NCBI RefSeq assembly: GCF_900142845.1
Contig: NZ_FSRU01000002.1
Location: forward strand, 3,162,001-3,226,000
From: Paraburkholderia phenazinium
GTDB taxonomy: Bacteria; Pseudomonadota; Gammaproteobacteria; Burkholderiales; Burkholderiaceae
Direction: 5' to 3'
Length of the DNA: 64,000 nt
Below, piece after piece: positions 43,874-52,558 of the stretch. Position numbers and translations under genes: made by a program. Position 1 is the stretch's first letter. The number at the start of each line of letters is the position of its first letter. The notes under the pieces are model-generated. The model was not told the DNA's origin. It did not search any database and was given only the letters and a program-made list of their open reading frames with translations.

Positions 43874-45580
43874 ATGAACAAAAACAGCAACGAAACCCAG
43901 CGAACGCTGGAAGGCGAATTCGACTACATAGTAGTGGGCGCGGGCACAGCAGGCTGCGTACTAGCCAACCGCCTGACGGAGGACCCCGAAGTCACCGTAC
44001 TTCTACTGGAAGCCGGCGGCAAGGACGACTACCACTGGATCCACGTCCCGGTAGGGTATTTATACTGCATCGGCAACCCCCGCACAGACTGGCTCTACAA
44101 AACGCGAGAAGAACCCGGCCTGAACGGCCGCTCCCTCTCATATCCGCGCGGCAAAGTGCTAGGCGGCAGCTCATCCATCAACGGCATGATCTACATGCGC
44201 GGCCAGCGCGAAGACTACGACGAATGGGCCCGCGTCACCAATGACACCGCCTGGTCCTGGAACAACGTCCTCCCCATCTTCAAACGCAGCGAGGACTACC
44301 ACGGCGGCGCCAACGAATCGCACGGCGCAGGCGGTCCCTGGCGCGTCGAAAAACAACGCCTCAAATGGAAAATCCTCGAAACCTTCGCACAAGCCGCGCA
44401 GCAAACCGGCATCCCCGCCACCGACGACTTCAATCGCGGTAACAACAGCGGCGTCGGCTACTTCGACGTCAACCAGAAACGCGGCATCCGCTGGAATGCC
44501 TCCAAAGCCTTTCTGCGTCCCGCGCTCAATCGCCCCAATCTCACCATCATCACCGGCGCCGTCACGCAGCGCGTCGTGTTCGACGGCCGCCGTTGCTCTG
44601 GGGTCGAATATCGCGGCAATGACACCGATTATTTCGCCAAAGCCCGTTGTGAAGTTATCCTCAGTTCCGGTGCGGTCAACTCGCCGCAACTACTCGAGCT
44701 CTCCGGTATCGGCAACGGCGCGCATCTGCAAAACCTTGGCATACCGGTCGTGCAGGATCTGCGCGGCGTCGGTGAGAATCTCCAGGACCATCTGCAGTTG
44801 CGCATGGCGTACAAGGTCGAGGGCGTCCGCACCCTCAACACCGCCTCCGCGCACTGGTGGGGCAAGCTCATGATCGGTCTGCAGTACGCGCTGTTCCAGA
44901 GCGGACCGATGTCGATGGCGCCCTCCCAACTCGGCGCGTTTGCGAAATCGGATCCCGATGATCGCTCGCTCACCCGCCCCGATCTCGAGTATCACGTGCA
45001 ACCGCTTTCGCTCGATCGCTTCGGCGAGCCGTTGCATCGCTTCAACGCGTTCACGGCGTCGGTGTGCCAGTTGCGTCCCACCTCGCGCGGCAGCATCCAC
45101 ATCGTCTCCCCCGAGCCGCACGTGGCGCCGCTGATCGCACCCAACTATCTGTCCACCGATTACGACCGCCACGTCGCAGCCAATGCGATGCGCTTGACAC
45201 GGAGCATTGCCGCCGCGCCCGCACTGGCCCCGTATCGGCCGCAGGAGATTCTGCCAGGCATCGAGTTTCAGACCGAAGAAGAACTGCAGCAGGCAGCCGG
45301 CAAAGTCGGCACCACCATCTTCCATCCCGTCGGCACCTGCCGGATGGGCACCGCGGACGATCCCGCCGCCGTCGTCGATCACCGTCTGCGCGTGATCGGT
45401 GTCGAGGGTTTGCGCGTAGTCGATGCGTCGGTGATGCCCACCATCACCTCGGGCAACACCAACTCCCCCACGCTGATGATCGCCGAGCGCGCAAGCGACA
45501 TGATTCGCGAGGATCGCCGCGCACGTCTTGCGGGTCAGGCGTCGCAGGTACGTCCGGCGTCGTCGATGTCCATTGCGTGA
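43874..45580 (+). CDS. GMC-family FAD oxidoreductase (choline/alcohol dehydrogenase-like)
   Basis: GMC enzymes oxidise alcohols (choline, glucose, long-chain or aromatic alcohols) with bound FAD. The 568 residues show the FAD motif YIVVGAGTAGCVLANRL, the GMC signature PRGKVLGGSSSINGMIYMRG, SSGAVNSPQLLELSGIGNG (second signature) and the catalytic His in IFHPVGTCRMGTADDP with the late TSGNTNSPTLMIAERA. A GAAGGAGAC ribosome-binding site precedes the ATG. It stands just upstream of a HAAT-type transporter and may oxidise that system's substrate. The substrate itself cannot be read from the sequence. Confidence 0.92.
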   Translation: MNKNSNETQRTLEGEFDYIVVGAGTAGCVLANRLTEDPEVTVLLLEAGGKDDYHWIHVPVGYLYCIGNPRTDWLYKTREEPGLNGRSLSYPRGKVLGGSSSINGMIYMRGQREDYDEWARVTNDTAWSWNNVLPIFKRSEDYHGGANESHGAGGPWRVEKQRLKWKILETFAQAAQQTGIPATDDFNRGNNSGVGYFDVNQKRGIRWNASKAFLRPALNRPNLTIITGAVTQRVVFDGRRCSGVEYRGNDTDYFAKARCEVILSSGAVNSPQLLELSGIGNGAHLQNLGIPVVQDLRGVGENLQDHLQLRMAYKVEGVRTLNTASAHWWGKLMIGLQYALFQSGPMSMAPSQLGAFAKSDPDDRSLTRPDLEYHVQPLSLDRFGEPLHRFNAFTASVCQLRPTSRGSIHIVSPEPHVAPLIAPNYLSTDYDRHVAANAMRLTRSIAAAPALAPYRPQEILPGIEFQTEEELQQAAGKVGTTIFHPVGTCRMGTADDPAAVVDHRLRVIGVEGLRVVDASVMPTITSGNTNSPTLMIAERASDMIREDRRARLAGQASQVRPASSMSIA

Positions 45581-45590
45581 CACGCAGGCC

Positions 45591-45622
45591 CGATGCGCGC
45601 CGCAGCCCGCCGGCGCGCATCG
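45591..45622 (+). terminator. Perfect hairpin after the GMC gene
   Basis: CGATGCGCGCCG pairs over 12 bp with CGGCGCGCATCG (loop 8 nt), 11 bp past the stop. No T-tract follows, so it may be a processing or partial-termination hairpin. Confidence 0.45.
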
Positions 45623-45823
45623 CAGACTAAGTGCAAATCCCAATGAATGCGCTGCATCATTGGCGCGACAATGGCGCGATGCTGCGTGGCTCGCCCTGGA
45701 TTACCGTCCGTAATGGGTGCACCACGCCAACGATCGGCACGGGGGTGTCGTCGCCATCACACGTCGCGCAGCCTCTGGCGCGGAAGATCGTAGTGCTTCG
45801 CCTCACTTCGCATGGAAGGGAAC

Positions 45824-46603
45824 ATGATTCTCGGCGACACGATTCTCGAAACGCGCGGACTAACGAGAGAGTTCAAGGGCTTTGTCGCCGTCAACGGCGT
45901 CAACCTGCGCGTACGCCGTGGCTCGATTCATGCGCTGATCGGCCCGAACGGCGCCGGTAAAACCACCTGCTTCAATCTGCTGACCAAATTCCTCGTGCCC
46001 ACCGCAGGGCAGATCGTCTACAACGGCATCGACATTACCCGCGAACGGCCGGCACAAATCGCCCGGCGCGGCATCATCCGCTCGTTTCAGATTTCCGCCG
46101 TGTTTCCGCATCTGACGGCATTGCAGAACGTGCGCATCGGTTTGCAGCGCGCGTTGGGCACCGCTTTTCATTTCTGGAAAAGCGAGCGTTCGCTGCATCA
46201 ACTCGATGACCGCGCCATGGATCTGCTCACGCAGGTCGGTTTGACCGATTTCGCCGACGTGCTGACGGTCGAACTGTCCTATGGCCGCAAGCGCGCCCTC
46301 GAAATTGCCACCACGCTCGCGATGGAGCCCGAACTGATGCTGCTCGACGAGCCCACCCAGGGCATGGGCCACGAAGACGTGGATCGCGTGACCGCGCTGA
46401 TCAAGAAGGTCTCGAGCGGCCGCACCATCCTGATGGTCGAGCACAACATGAATGTGATTGCCGGCATCTCCGACACGATCACGGTCCTGCAACGCGGCGA
46501 GGTGCTCGCCGAAGGTACGTACGGCGAAGTATCGAAAAGCCCGCTCGTGATGCAGGCCTATATGGGCAGTGCCGATGCCGCGCTCAGCGGAGCGCACGCA
46601 TGA
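45824..46603 (+). CDS. HAAT-type ABC transporter ATP-binding protein, LivG-like (system 1)
   Basis: This is one of two ATPases that power a branched-chain amino acid/amide-type importer. The ATG at 45824 is preferred over 45812 because GAAGGGAAC lies directly before it. The 259 residues show Walker A GPNGAGKTTCF, Q-loop region IIRSFQISAVFPHLT, signature LSYGRKRALEIATTL and Walker B LMLLDEPTQGM, with the C-terminal extension typical of LivG. The stop overlaps the next gene by 4 bp (ATGA). Order is ATPase-ATPase-binding protein-permease-permease. Confidence 0.92.
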   Translation: MILGDTILETRGLTREFKGFVAVNGVNLRVRRGSIHALIGPNGAGKTTCFNLLTKFLVPTAGQIVYNGIDITRERPAQIARRGIIRSFQISAVFPHLTALQNVRIGLQRALGTAFHFWKSERSLHQLDDRAMDLLTQVGLTDFADVLTVELSYGRKRALEIATTLAMEPELMLLDEPTQGMGHEDVDRVTALIKKVSSGRTILMVEHNMNVIAGISDTITVLQRGEVLAEGTYGEVSKSPLVMQAYMGSADAALSGAHA

Positions 46604-47358
46604 ACACGATTGCGGAGCGCGAGAATGTCGAGGTCAGCGGTGTGGCCGGCGCGGAGCCCGCGCTGGAGATCGCGGGCCTGCAGGCGTGGTACGGCGAATC
46701 CCATATATTGCATGGCGTCGACCTGACCGTGAACCGCGGCGAAGTGGTCACCTTGCTGGGCCGCAACGGCGCCGGCAGGACCACCACACTGCGCGCCATC
46801 ATGGGGCTCACCGGGCGGCGCACCGGCTCGATTCGCGTCGGCGGCCGCGAGACCATCGACATGCCGACCCATCGCATCGCGCATTGCGGCATTGGCTACT
46901 GTCCCGAGGAGCGCGGTATTTTTTCGAGCCTCTCATGTGAGGAGAACCTTCTGCTGCCGCCGCCGGTCGGTGACGCCGCGCACATGATGTCGCTGGAGGA
47001 GATCTACTCGATGTTCCCGAATCTGCAGGAGCGCCGGGCGAGCCAGGGCACGCGGCTGTCGGGGGGCGAGCAACAGATGCTCGCCGTGGCGCGCATCCTG
47101 CGCACCGGCGCCAGCCTGTTGCTGCTCGACGAAATCTCCGAGGGCCTGGCACCGGTCATCGTGCAGGCGCTCGCGCGCATGATCATGACGCTCAAGACGC
47201 GCGGCTACACGATCGTGATGGTCGAACAGAATTTCCGCTTCGCCGCGCCGCTGGCCGACCGCTTCTATGTGATGGAGCATGGCGGCATCGTCGAACACTT
47301 CTGCGCGGGCGAACTCGCAAGCAAGATGCCGACGCTGCACGACCTGCTCGGCGTATAA
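46600..47358 (+). CDS. HAAT-type ABC transporter ATP-binding protein, LivF-like (system 1)
   Basis: The 252-residue second ATPase has a signature LSGGEQQMLAVARIL and Walker B LLLLDEISEGLAP. Its Walker A reads GRNGAGRTTT: the normally invariant lysine is arginine (residue 60, codon AGG), and the Pro of the usual DEPSEG is Ile. LivG upstream keeps a normal Walker A, so the pair may have one canonical and one altered ATP site. The first 20 residues are an extension not shared by most LivF proteins. Confidence 0.9.
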   Translation: MNTIAERENVEVSGVAGAEPALEIAGLQAWYGESHILHGVDLTVNRGEVVTLLGRNGAGRTTTLRAIMGLTGRRTGSIRVGGRETIDMPTHRIAHCGIGYCPEERGIFSSLSCEENLLLPPPVGDAAHMMSLEEIYSMFPNLQERRASQGTRLSGGEQQMLAVARILRTGASLLLLDEISEGLAPVIVQALARMIMTLKTRGYTIVMVEQNFRFAAPLADRFYVMEHGGIVEHFCAGELASKMPTLHDLLGV

Positions 47359-47407
47359 ATGCCCGATTGCCTCTGATAACCACAAGCCAGGAAACAAGGA
47401 GACCGCA

Positions 47408-48622
47408 ATGAAAATCAAAACACTCGCGCGACTGTCGGCATTCTGCTTTGCAGCCGCGGCCAGCGCCGCGCTGACGATGGGCAGCGCGCGGGCCGACGAC
47501 AGCACGGTCAAGATCGGCTATATCACCGACATGTCCGGCCTCTACGCCGATATCGACGGTCCTGGCGGCCTCGAAGCCATCCGCATGGCGATCGCCGACT
47601 TCGGCGGCAAGGTCAACGGCAAGCCGATCGAGCTGGTCTACGCCGACCACCAGAACAAGGCGGACATCGCCGCATCGCGAGCGCGCGAATGGTTCGACCG
47701 CGATGGTGTCGAGGTGCTGATCGGCGGCACCAATTCGGCGACGGGTCTGTCGATGAGCCAGGTGGCGGGCGAAAAGCACAAGGTCTATATCAACGTCGGC
47801 GCCGGCGCAGATACCTTGACCAACGAGCAATGCACGCCCTACACGATCCACTATGCGTACGACACGACGGCGCTCGCGAAGGGCACGGGCGCGGAGGTGA
47901 CGAAGCAGGGCGGCAAAACGTGGTACTTCCTGACGGCTGATTACGCGTTCGGCAAGGCGCTGGAGACGGCGACCGCGAACGTGGTGAAGGCCAACGGCGG
48001 CCAGGTGCTCGGCGACGTGCATCATCCGCTGTCGGCTTCGGATTTCTCCTCGTTCCTGCTACAGGCGCAGGCGTCGAAGGCGCAGGTGCTGGGCCTCGCG
48101 AACGCCGGTGGCGACACCATCAACTCGATCAAGGCGGCGAAGGAATTCGGCATTACGAAGACCATGAAGCTCGCGGCGCTGCTGATCTTTATCGACGACA
48201 TCCACAGCCTCGGGCTCGAAACGACGCAAGGCCTGGTGCTGACCGATAGCTGGTACTGGAACAGGAACGAGACTACGCGCAAGTGGGCTGAGCGTTACTT
48301 CGACAAGACGAGGAAGATGCCGTCGAGCCTGCAGGCAGCCGACTACTCGGCTGTCACGACCTATCTGAAGGCGGTGCAGGCGGTCGGCTCGACGGATCCG
48401 GACAAGGTCATGGCCCAGTTGAAGAAGACCAGGATCGACGACTTCTATGCCAAGGGCTACATCCGCGCGGACGGCAGCATGATTCACGACATGTATCTGA
48501 TGCAGGTGAAGACGCCGGCTGAATCGAAAGAACCGTGGGACTACTACAAGATCACGGCGACCATTCCGGGCGAGCAGGCGTTCACGACCAAGGCGGAAAC
48601 CCGCTGCGCGCTGTGGAAATAA
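47408..48622 (+). CDS. HAAT-type periplasmic substrate-binding protein (system 1)
   Basis: The 404 residues begin with a signal peptide (to about residue 30, ending SARA), then VKIGYITDMSGLYADIDGPGGLEA, the type I periplasmic-binding fold (Peripla_BP_6). Other conserved parts are VEVLIGGTNSATGLSMSQVA and GGKTWYFLTADYAFG. Paired cysteines occur at the QCTPY and RCALWK positions. The subfamily is the broad group that includes amide, urea, aromatic and short-chain ligands; the substrate is not evident. It lies 49 bp after the LivF-like gene. Confidence 0.9.
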   Translation: MKIKTLARLSAFCFAAAASAALTMGSARADDSTVKIGYITDMSGLYADIDGPGGLEAIRMAIADFGGKVNGKPIELVYADHQNKADIAASRAREWFDRDGVEVLIGGTNSATGLSMSQVAGEKHKVYINVGAGADTLTNEQCTPYTIHYAYDTTALAKGTGAEVTKQGGKTWYFLTADYAFGKALETATANVVKANGGQVLGDVHHPLSASDFSSFLLQAQASKAQVLGLANAGGDTINSIKAAKEFGITKTMKLAALLIFIDDIHSLGLETTQGLVLTDSWYWNRNETTRKWAERYFDKTRKMPSSLQAADYSAVTTYLKAVQAVGSTDPDKVMAQLKKTRIDDFYAKGYIRADGSMIHDMYLMQVKTPAESKEPWDYYKITATIPGEQAFTTKAETRCALWK

Positions 48623-48640
48623 GCGCGGGCTGATATCCCG

Positions 48641-48668
48641 TCTGTCTGCGGCCGGTGCCGCAGACAGA
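48641..48668 (+). terminator. Intercistronic hairpin between binding protein and permease genes
   Basis: A perfect 12-bp stem (TCTGTCTGCGGC with GCCGCAGACAGA, loop CGGT) lies 18 bp after the binding-protein stop with no T-tract. In liv-type operons such hairpins stabilise the abundant upstream message and reduce, but do not stop, read-through to the permease genes. Confidence 0.55.
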
Positions 48669-48775
48669 GAGCCGGGTCACCACGCTGTGCGCGGGCCGAA
48701 TTGGGGGGCCGCACGCAGCCGGACAGTGCGCATGTCGATCTCACCTTGACGATGGGTTAAGGGCTAAGGCGTTCA

Positions 48776-49660
48776 ATGGAAATCTTTGGCATTCCGCTCT
48801 CGGCGATGCTGAGCCAGTTGCTGTTGGGACTCGTGAACGGCTCGTTCTACGCGACCCTGAGCCTGGGTCTCGCGATCATCTTCGGTCTCCTCAACGTGAT
48901 CAACTTCGCGCACGGCGCGTTGTTCATGCTGGGCGCGATGCTGACGTGGATGGGGCTGTCGTATTTCAATCTGCCGTACTGGGTGATGCTGGTGCTCGCG
49001 CCGTTGATTGTCGGCGTGTTCGGCATTCTTATCGAGCGTTCGATGCTGCGCTGGCTCTACAAGCTCGATCATCTGTATGGCCTGTTGCTGACCTTCGGTC
49101 TGACGCTGGTCGTCGAAGGCGTGTTTCGCTCCATCTACGGTTCGTCGGGGCAGCCCTACGACGTACCCGAGGCGCTGTCCGGCGCCACCAATCTCGGCTT
49201 CATGTTCCTGCCGAACTACCGTGCGTGGGTGGTGGTGGCATCGCTCGTGGTTTGCTTCGCCACCTGGTTCGTGATCGAGAAGACACGCCTTGGCGCCTAT
49301 CTGCGCGCCGGTACGGAGAACCCGAAACTGGTGGAGGCGTTCGGCGTCAACGTGCCGTTGATGATTACGCTCACCTACGGCTTCGGCGTCGCCCTGGCCG
49401 CTTTTGCGGGTGTGCTGGCGGCGCCCGTGATCCAGGTCTCGCCGCTGATGGGGCAGCCGATGATCATCACCGTGTTCGCGGTGGTCGTGATCGGCGGGAT
49501 GGGCTCGATCATGGGTTCGATTCTGACCGGACTGATGCTCGGCGTGGTCGAAGGCTTCACGCGGGTGTTCTACCCCGAAGCCTCGGCGACGGTCGTCTTT
49601 GTCATCATGGCGCTGGTGCTGCTGGTGCGCCCGGCGGGTCTTTTCGGCAAGGAAAAATGA
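48776..49660 (+). CDS. HAAT-type ABC permease, LivH-like (system 1)
   Basis: This 294-residue permease has about eight membrane segments. LivH hallmarks are GLVNGSFYATLSLGLAIIFGL near the start, NFAHGALFMLGA, TRLGAYLRAGTENPKLVEAF (the cytoplasmic coupling loop) and VVVIGGMGSIMGSILTGL near the end. Its stop overlaps the next permease by 4 bp (ATGA). Confidence 0.93.
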   Translation: MEIFGIPLSAMLSQLLLGLVNGSFYATLSLGLAIIFGLLNVINFAHGALFMLGAMLTWMGLSYFNLPYWVMLVLAPLIVGVFGILIERSMLRWLYKLDHLYGLLLTFGLTLVVEGVFRSIYGSSGQPYDVPEALSGATNLGFMFLPNYRAWVVVASLVVCFATWFVIEKTRLGAYLRAGTENPKLVEAFGVNVPLMITLTYGFGVALAAFAGVLAAPVIQVSPLMGQPMIITVFAVVVIGGMGSIMGSILTGLMLGVVEGFTRVFYPEASATVVFVIMALVLLVRPAGLFGKEK

Positions 49661-50631
49661 TGCAAAGGAAAGCGCTTTACGGCCTGCTGCTGCTCCTGCT
49701 GATCGCGGTGCCGTTCATCGGCATCTATCCGCTGTTCGTCATGAAGGTGCTGTGCTTCGCGCTGTTTGCGGCGGCCTTCAACCTGCTGATCGGCTATACC
49801 GGACTGTTGTCGTTCGGTCATGCGATGTTTCTGGGCATGGCCGGTTACACCACCGGCTACGCCATCCAGACCTTCGGCTACTCACCGGAACTGGGCGTGC
49901 TGGCGGGCACCGCTGCGGCGACGCTGCTCGGGCTGGTGGTCGGCCTGTTCGCGATCCGGCGCCAGGGCATCTACTTCGCCATGGTGACGCTCGCGCTCGC
50001 GCAGATGGTCTACTTCGTGTTTCTGCAGGCGCCGTTCACGCATGGCGAGGATGGCCTGCAAGGCGTGCCGCGCGGCAAGCTGTTCGGCATGCTCGATCTC
50101 TCGTCGGACCTCACGCTGTACTACGTCGTGCTGGTGGTGATGGTGCTGATGTTCCTGCTGATCGTGCGCATCGTTCATTCGCCGTTCGGGCAGGTGCTGG
50201 TGGCGATCAAGGAGAACGGGCCGCGGGCGGTGTCGCTCGGCTATGACACCGATCGCTTCAAGTTGCTGGCCTTCGTGTTGTCGGCGGGGATTGCCGGCCT
50301 GGCGGGGTCGCTGAAGGTGCTGGTGCTGGGCTTCGAAACCTTGAGCGACGCGTACTGGACCATGTCGGGGCTGGTGATCCTGATGACGCTCGTCGGCGGC
50401 ATGGGCACCTTGTTTGGCCCGCTGCTCGGCGCGGCGCTGATCGTCGCACTCGAGGACCGGCTGGGCGATATCGGCGGTGCGCTCGCGTCGGCAACCGGGC
50501 TGCAGTGGTTCAACTCGCTGGGCGAATCGGCCACCATCGTCACGGGGCTGATCTTTATCGCGTGCGTGCTGGCGTTTCGGCGCGGCATTGTCGGCGAGAT
50601 CGTGGCGCGAGTCCGGCCGTTGCGCGCATAG
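49657..50631 (+). CDS. HAAT-type ABC permease, LivM-like (system 1)
   Basis: The start is one of two consecutive ATG codons (49657, 49660) overlapping the LivH stop. The 324 residues contain about nine membrane segments, with LLIGYTGLLSFGHAMFLGMAGY, IRRQGIYFAMVTLALAQM, VLVAIKENGPRAVSLGYDTDRFK (coupling loop) and LVGGMGTLFGPLLGAALIVALED. It completes the five-protein importer. Confidence 0.93.
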   Translation: MMQRKALYGLLLLLLIAVPFIGIYPLFVMKVLCFALFAAAFNLLIGYTGLLSFGHAMFLGMAGYTTGYAIQTFGYSPELGVLAGTAAATLLGLVVGLFAIRRQGIYFAMVTLALAQMVYFVFLQAPFTHGEDGLQGVPRGKLFGMLDLSSDLTLYYVVLVVMVLMFLLIVRIVHSPFGQVLVAIKENGPRAVSLGYDTDRFKLLAFVLSAGIAGLAGSLKVLVLGFETLSDAYWTMSGLVILMTLVGGMGTLFGPLLGAALIVALEDRLGDIGGALASATGLQWFNSLGESATIVTGLIFIACVLAFRRGIVGEIVARVRPLRA

Positions 50632-50764
50632 CGGGCACGCAGTCTGAAAGTACTTCGGTGTCCGATATAAATGGACGAGGGAAAGCCGTCGCGGCTTCGC
50701 TCAGAGGGCTGCATCGCGATGTTTCAAACGTGCCCCAATTCAGTGCTGCGATGCACCACTAGGG

Positions 50765-50917
50765 TAAATGCTAGTTGTCCAGAAAGGAGCGGTTGTTTAA
50801 TCTTCACCCAGTTCTGATGAACACCGAATTTGCAGGTGGAGAACGAGGAGACAATGAGGCACTCAGTGCCCAGACGAAAGCGCTGTTGGATATGGATCCA
50901 ACAGCGCTTTTTATTTG
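50765..50917 (+). promoter_or_regulatory. Unidentified leader or small RNA ending in a strong terminator
   Basis: Between the first liv operon and the next binding protein lies a sequence that ends in a 15-bp perfect hairpin (50877-50891 with 50896-50910, loop ATGG) followed by TTATTTG. Upstream are several purine-rich segments (AGAAAGGAGCGG, GTGGAGAACGAGGAGAC) and short inverted repeats such as GGCACTCAGTGCC (50860-50872). It could be the terminator region of the liv operon, a separate small RNA, or a transcription attenuator or riboswitch for the gene at 51175. I do not recognise the fold as a known class. Confidence 0.45.
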
Positions 50918-51063
50918 TACTTTCATAAAGTCGTCTTCTCTCTTTTCGCGCTTTTTTCTTCACCTTTTCCAGTGGCTTTTCAGCCGCTTTTCTTCTGCAG
51001 ACCGATCCTCATTTTCTGGCGCCGGCCGGCGCGTTTTGGCCCCTGCCGGGGCTTGCAAAACGC

Positions 51064-51093
51064 TTGCCGCAGGCCGCTGGCGTCCGCTACACT
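51064..51093 (+). promoter_or_regulatory. Promoter upstream of the first tandem binding-protein gene
   Basis: TTGCCG (51064-51069), 18 bp, TACACT (51088-51093). It lies 81 bp before the ATG and after the terminator at 50917, so the second transporter likely has its own transcript. The stretch 50925-51010 just upstream is markedly T/C-rich. Confidence 0.5.
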
Positions 51094-51174
51094 CGCCGTT
51101 CACCGACCGCTGGGTCGGGGTTTTAAATCAGCAGATTTAATTCAAACGCGTAACGGGGCAGCAAGAGGAGCGGG

Positions 51175-52341
51175 ATGAATTCGGCATTGCGTTGGATGAG
51201 TGCGGCATTGATTGCGACGGGCGTATCGGCGGTGTGGAGCGGCCATGCGTTTGCAGACGTGAAAATCGGCGTAACGGTGTCGGCGACAGGGCCGGCCGCA
51301 TCGCTCGGCATTCCGGAAAAGAACACCATCGCATTGCTGCCGAAAGAAGTGGCAGGGCAGAAAATCGATTACATCGTACTCGACGACGCCACGGATTCCA
51401 CCCAGGCCGTCAAGAACGCCCGCAAGCTCACCAGCGAAGACCACGTCGACGCGCTGCTCGGCTCGACCGTCGTGCCGAATTCGCTCGCCATGATCGACGT
51501 GGCCGCCGAAACCTCGACGCCGATGATCTCCATGGCCGCGGCCGCCTCGATCGTCGAACCGATGGACGCGAAGCGCGCCTGGGTCTTCAAGACGCCGCAG
51601 AACGACATCCTGATGGCCACTGCAATCGCCCAGCACATGGCCGATCACGGCGTGAAGACGGTGGCCTTTATCGGCTTCGCGGACGCATACGGTGAGAGCT
51701 GGTTCAAGGAATTCGGCAAGGCCGCCGATCTGGCGAAGATCAGGATTGTCGCCAACGAGCGCTTCGCGCGCACCGATGCGTCTGTCACGGGCCAGGTGTT
51801 GAAGATGATGTCGCAGAACCCGGATGCGGTGCTGATCGCGGGTGCCGGTACACCGGCGGCGCTGCCGCAGAAGACGCTGAAAGAGCGCGGCTACAAGGGC
51901 AAGTATTATCAGACGCACGGCGTCGCGAACAACGACTTCCTGCGCGTGTGCGGCAAGGATTGCGACGGTACCTATTTGCCGGCGGGGCCGCTGCTGGTGG
52001 CTGATCAACTGCCTGACTCGAACCCGGTGAAGAAGAGTGCGCTCGCCTATAAGCACGCGTACGAGGCGGCGTATGGTGTCGGCTCGATATCGACCTTCGG
52101 CGGTCACGCGTGGGATGCGGGCCTGTTGCTGCAGAAGGCGATTCCTTTGGCACTGCAAAAAGGCCAGCCTGGCACCCAGGCGTTTCGCGAAGCGCTGCGC
52201 GCCGCACTCGAAGGCACCAAGGATTTACCGGCTTCGCACGGTATCTTCAACATGAGCGCGAACGACCACTCCGGTCTCGATCAGCGGGCGCGCGTGATGG
52301 TGGAGATTGTCGACGGCAAGTGGAAGCTGGCCGGCGACTGA
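51175..52341 (+). CDS. HAAT-type periplasmic substrate-binding protein, tandem paralogue a (system 2)
   Basis: The 388 residues have a signal peptide ending GHAFA and the fold start VKIGVTVSATGPAASLGIPEKN, then DHVDALLGSTVVPNSLAM, the ligand region SMAAAASIVEPMDAKRAW and FGGHAWDAGLLLQKAIP. One cysteine pair (VCGKDC) probably forms a disulfide. AGAGGAG precedes the ATG. It closely resembles the next gene along its whole length, so the two are a tandem duplication. The group is that of aromatic or branched amino-acid-like ligands; the exact substrate is unknown. Confidence 0.92.
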   Translation: MNSALRWMSAALIATGVSAVWSGHAFADVKIGVTVSATGPAASLGIPEKNTIALLPKEVAGQKIDYIVLDDATDSTQAVKNARKLTSEDHVDALLGSTVVPNSLAMIDVAAETSTPMISMAAAASIVEPMDAKRAWVFKTPQNDILMATAIAQHMADHGVKTVAFIGFADAYGESWFKEFGKAADLAKIRIVANERFARTDASVTGQVLKMMSQNPDAVLIAGAGTPAALPQKTLKERGYKGKYYQTHGVANNDFLRVCGKDCDGTYLPAGPLLVADQLPDSNPVKKSALAYKHAYEAAYGVGSISTFGGHAWDAGLLLQKAIPLALQKGQPGTQAFREALRAALEGTKDLPASHGIFNMSANDHSGLDQRARVMVEIVDGKWKLAGD

Positions 52342-52372
52342 GCCAAGGGCGCATAGCGAAACGGATCCGGAC

Positions 52373-52402
52373 AAAGGCGCGTGCAGTTGACGCGCCTTTT
52401 TT
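52373..52402 (+). terminator. Terminator between the tandem binding-protein genes
   Basis: AAAGGCGCGT pairs with ACGCGCCTTT (loop GCAGTTG), followed by further T residues. It lies 31 bp after the stop. Expression of the second paralogue therefore needs read-through or its own promoter in the 160-bp gap. Confidence 0.8.
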
Positions 52403-52558
52403 GTTGCTTGCGCGGCAGTGCAGATTGACGTGACAGGTAGACGTGCCGGGCCGGCAGGGAAAACCATGCTTGGCACACCTGAACCTGGTCAATAGATTCA
52501 GACACTCGGCCCGCGAGCCGGATAATCGATAAACAGATCAAGCGTTTGGAGACAGGCA

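Noticed and set aside
43684..44244. Open frame starting in repeat copy 2 (186 residues)
   Set aside because: Repeat-encoded start, then out of frame with the GMC oxidoreductase, which has full domain support.
50812..50830. CUGAUGA...GAA resembling a hammerhead ribozyme core
   Set aside because: The stem II and the helices flanking the cleavage site are not formed by adjacent sequence, so it is a chance match.
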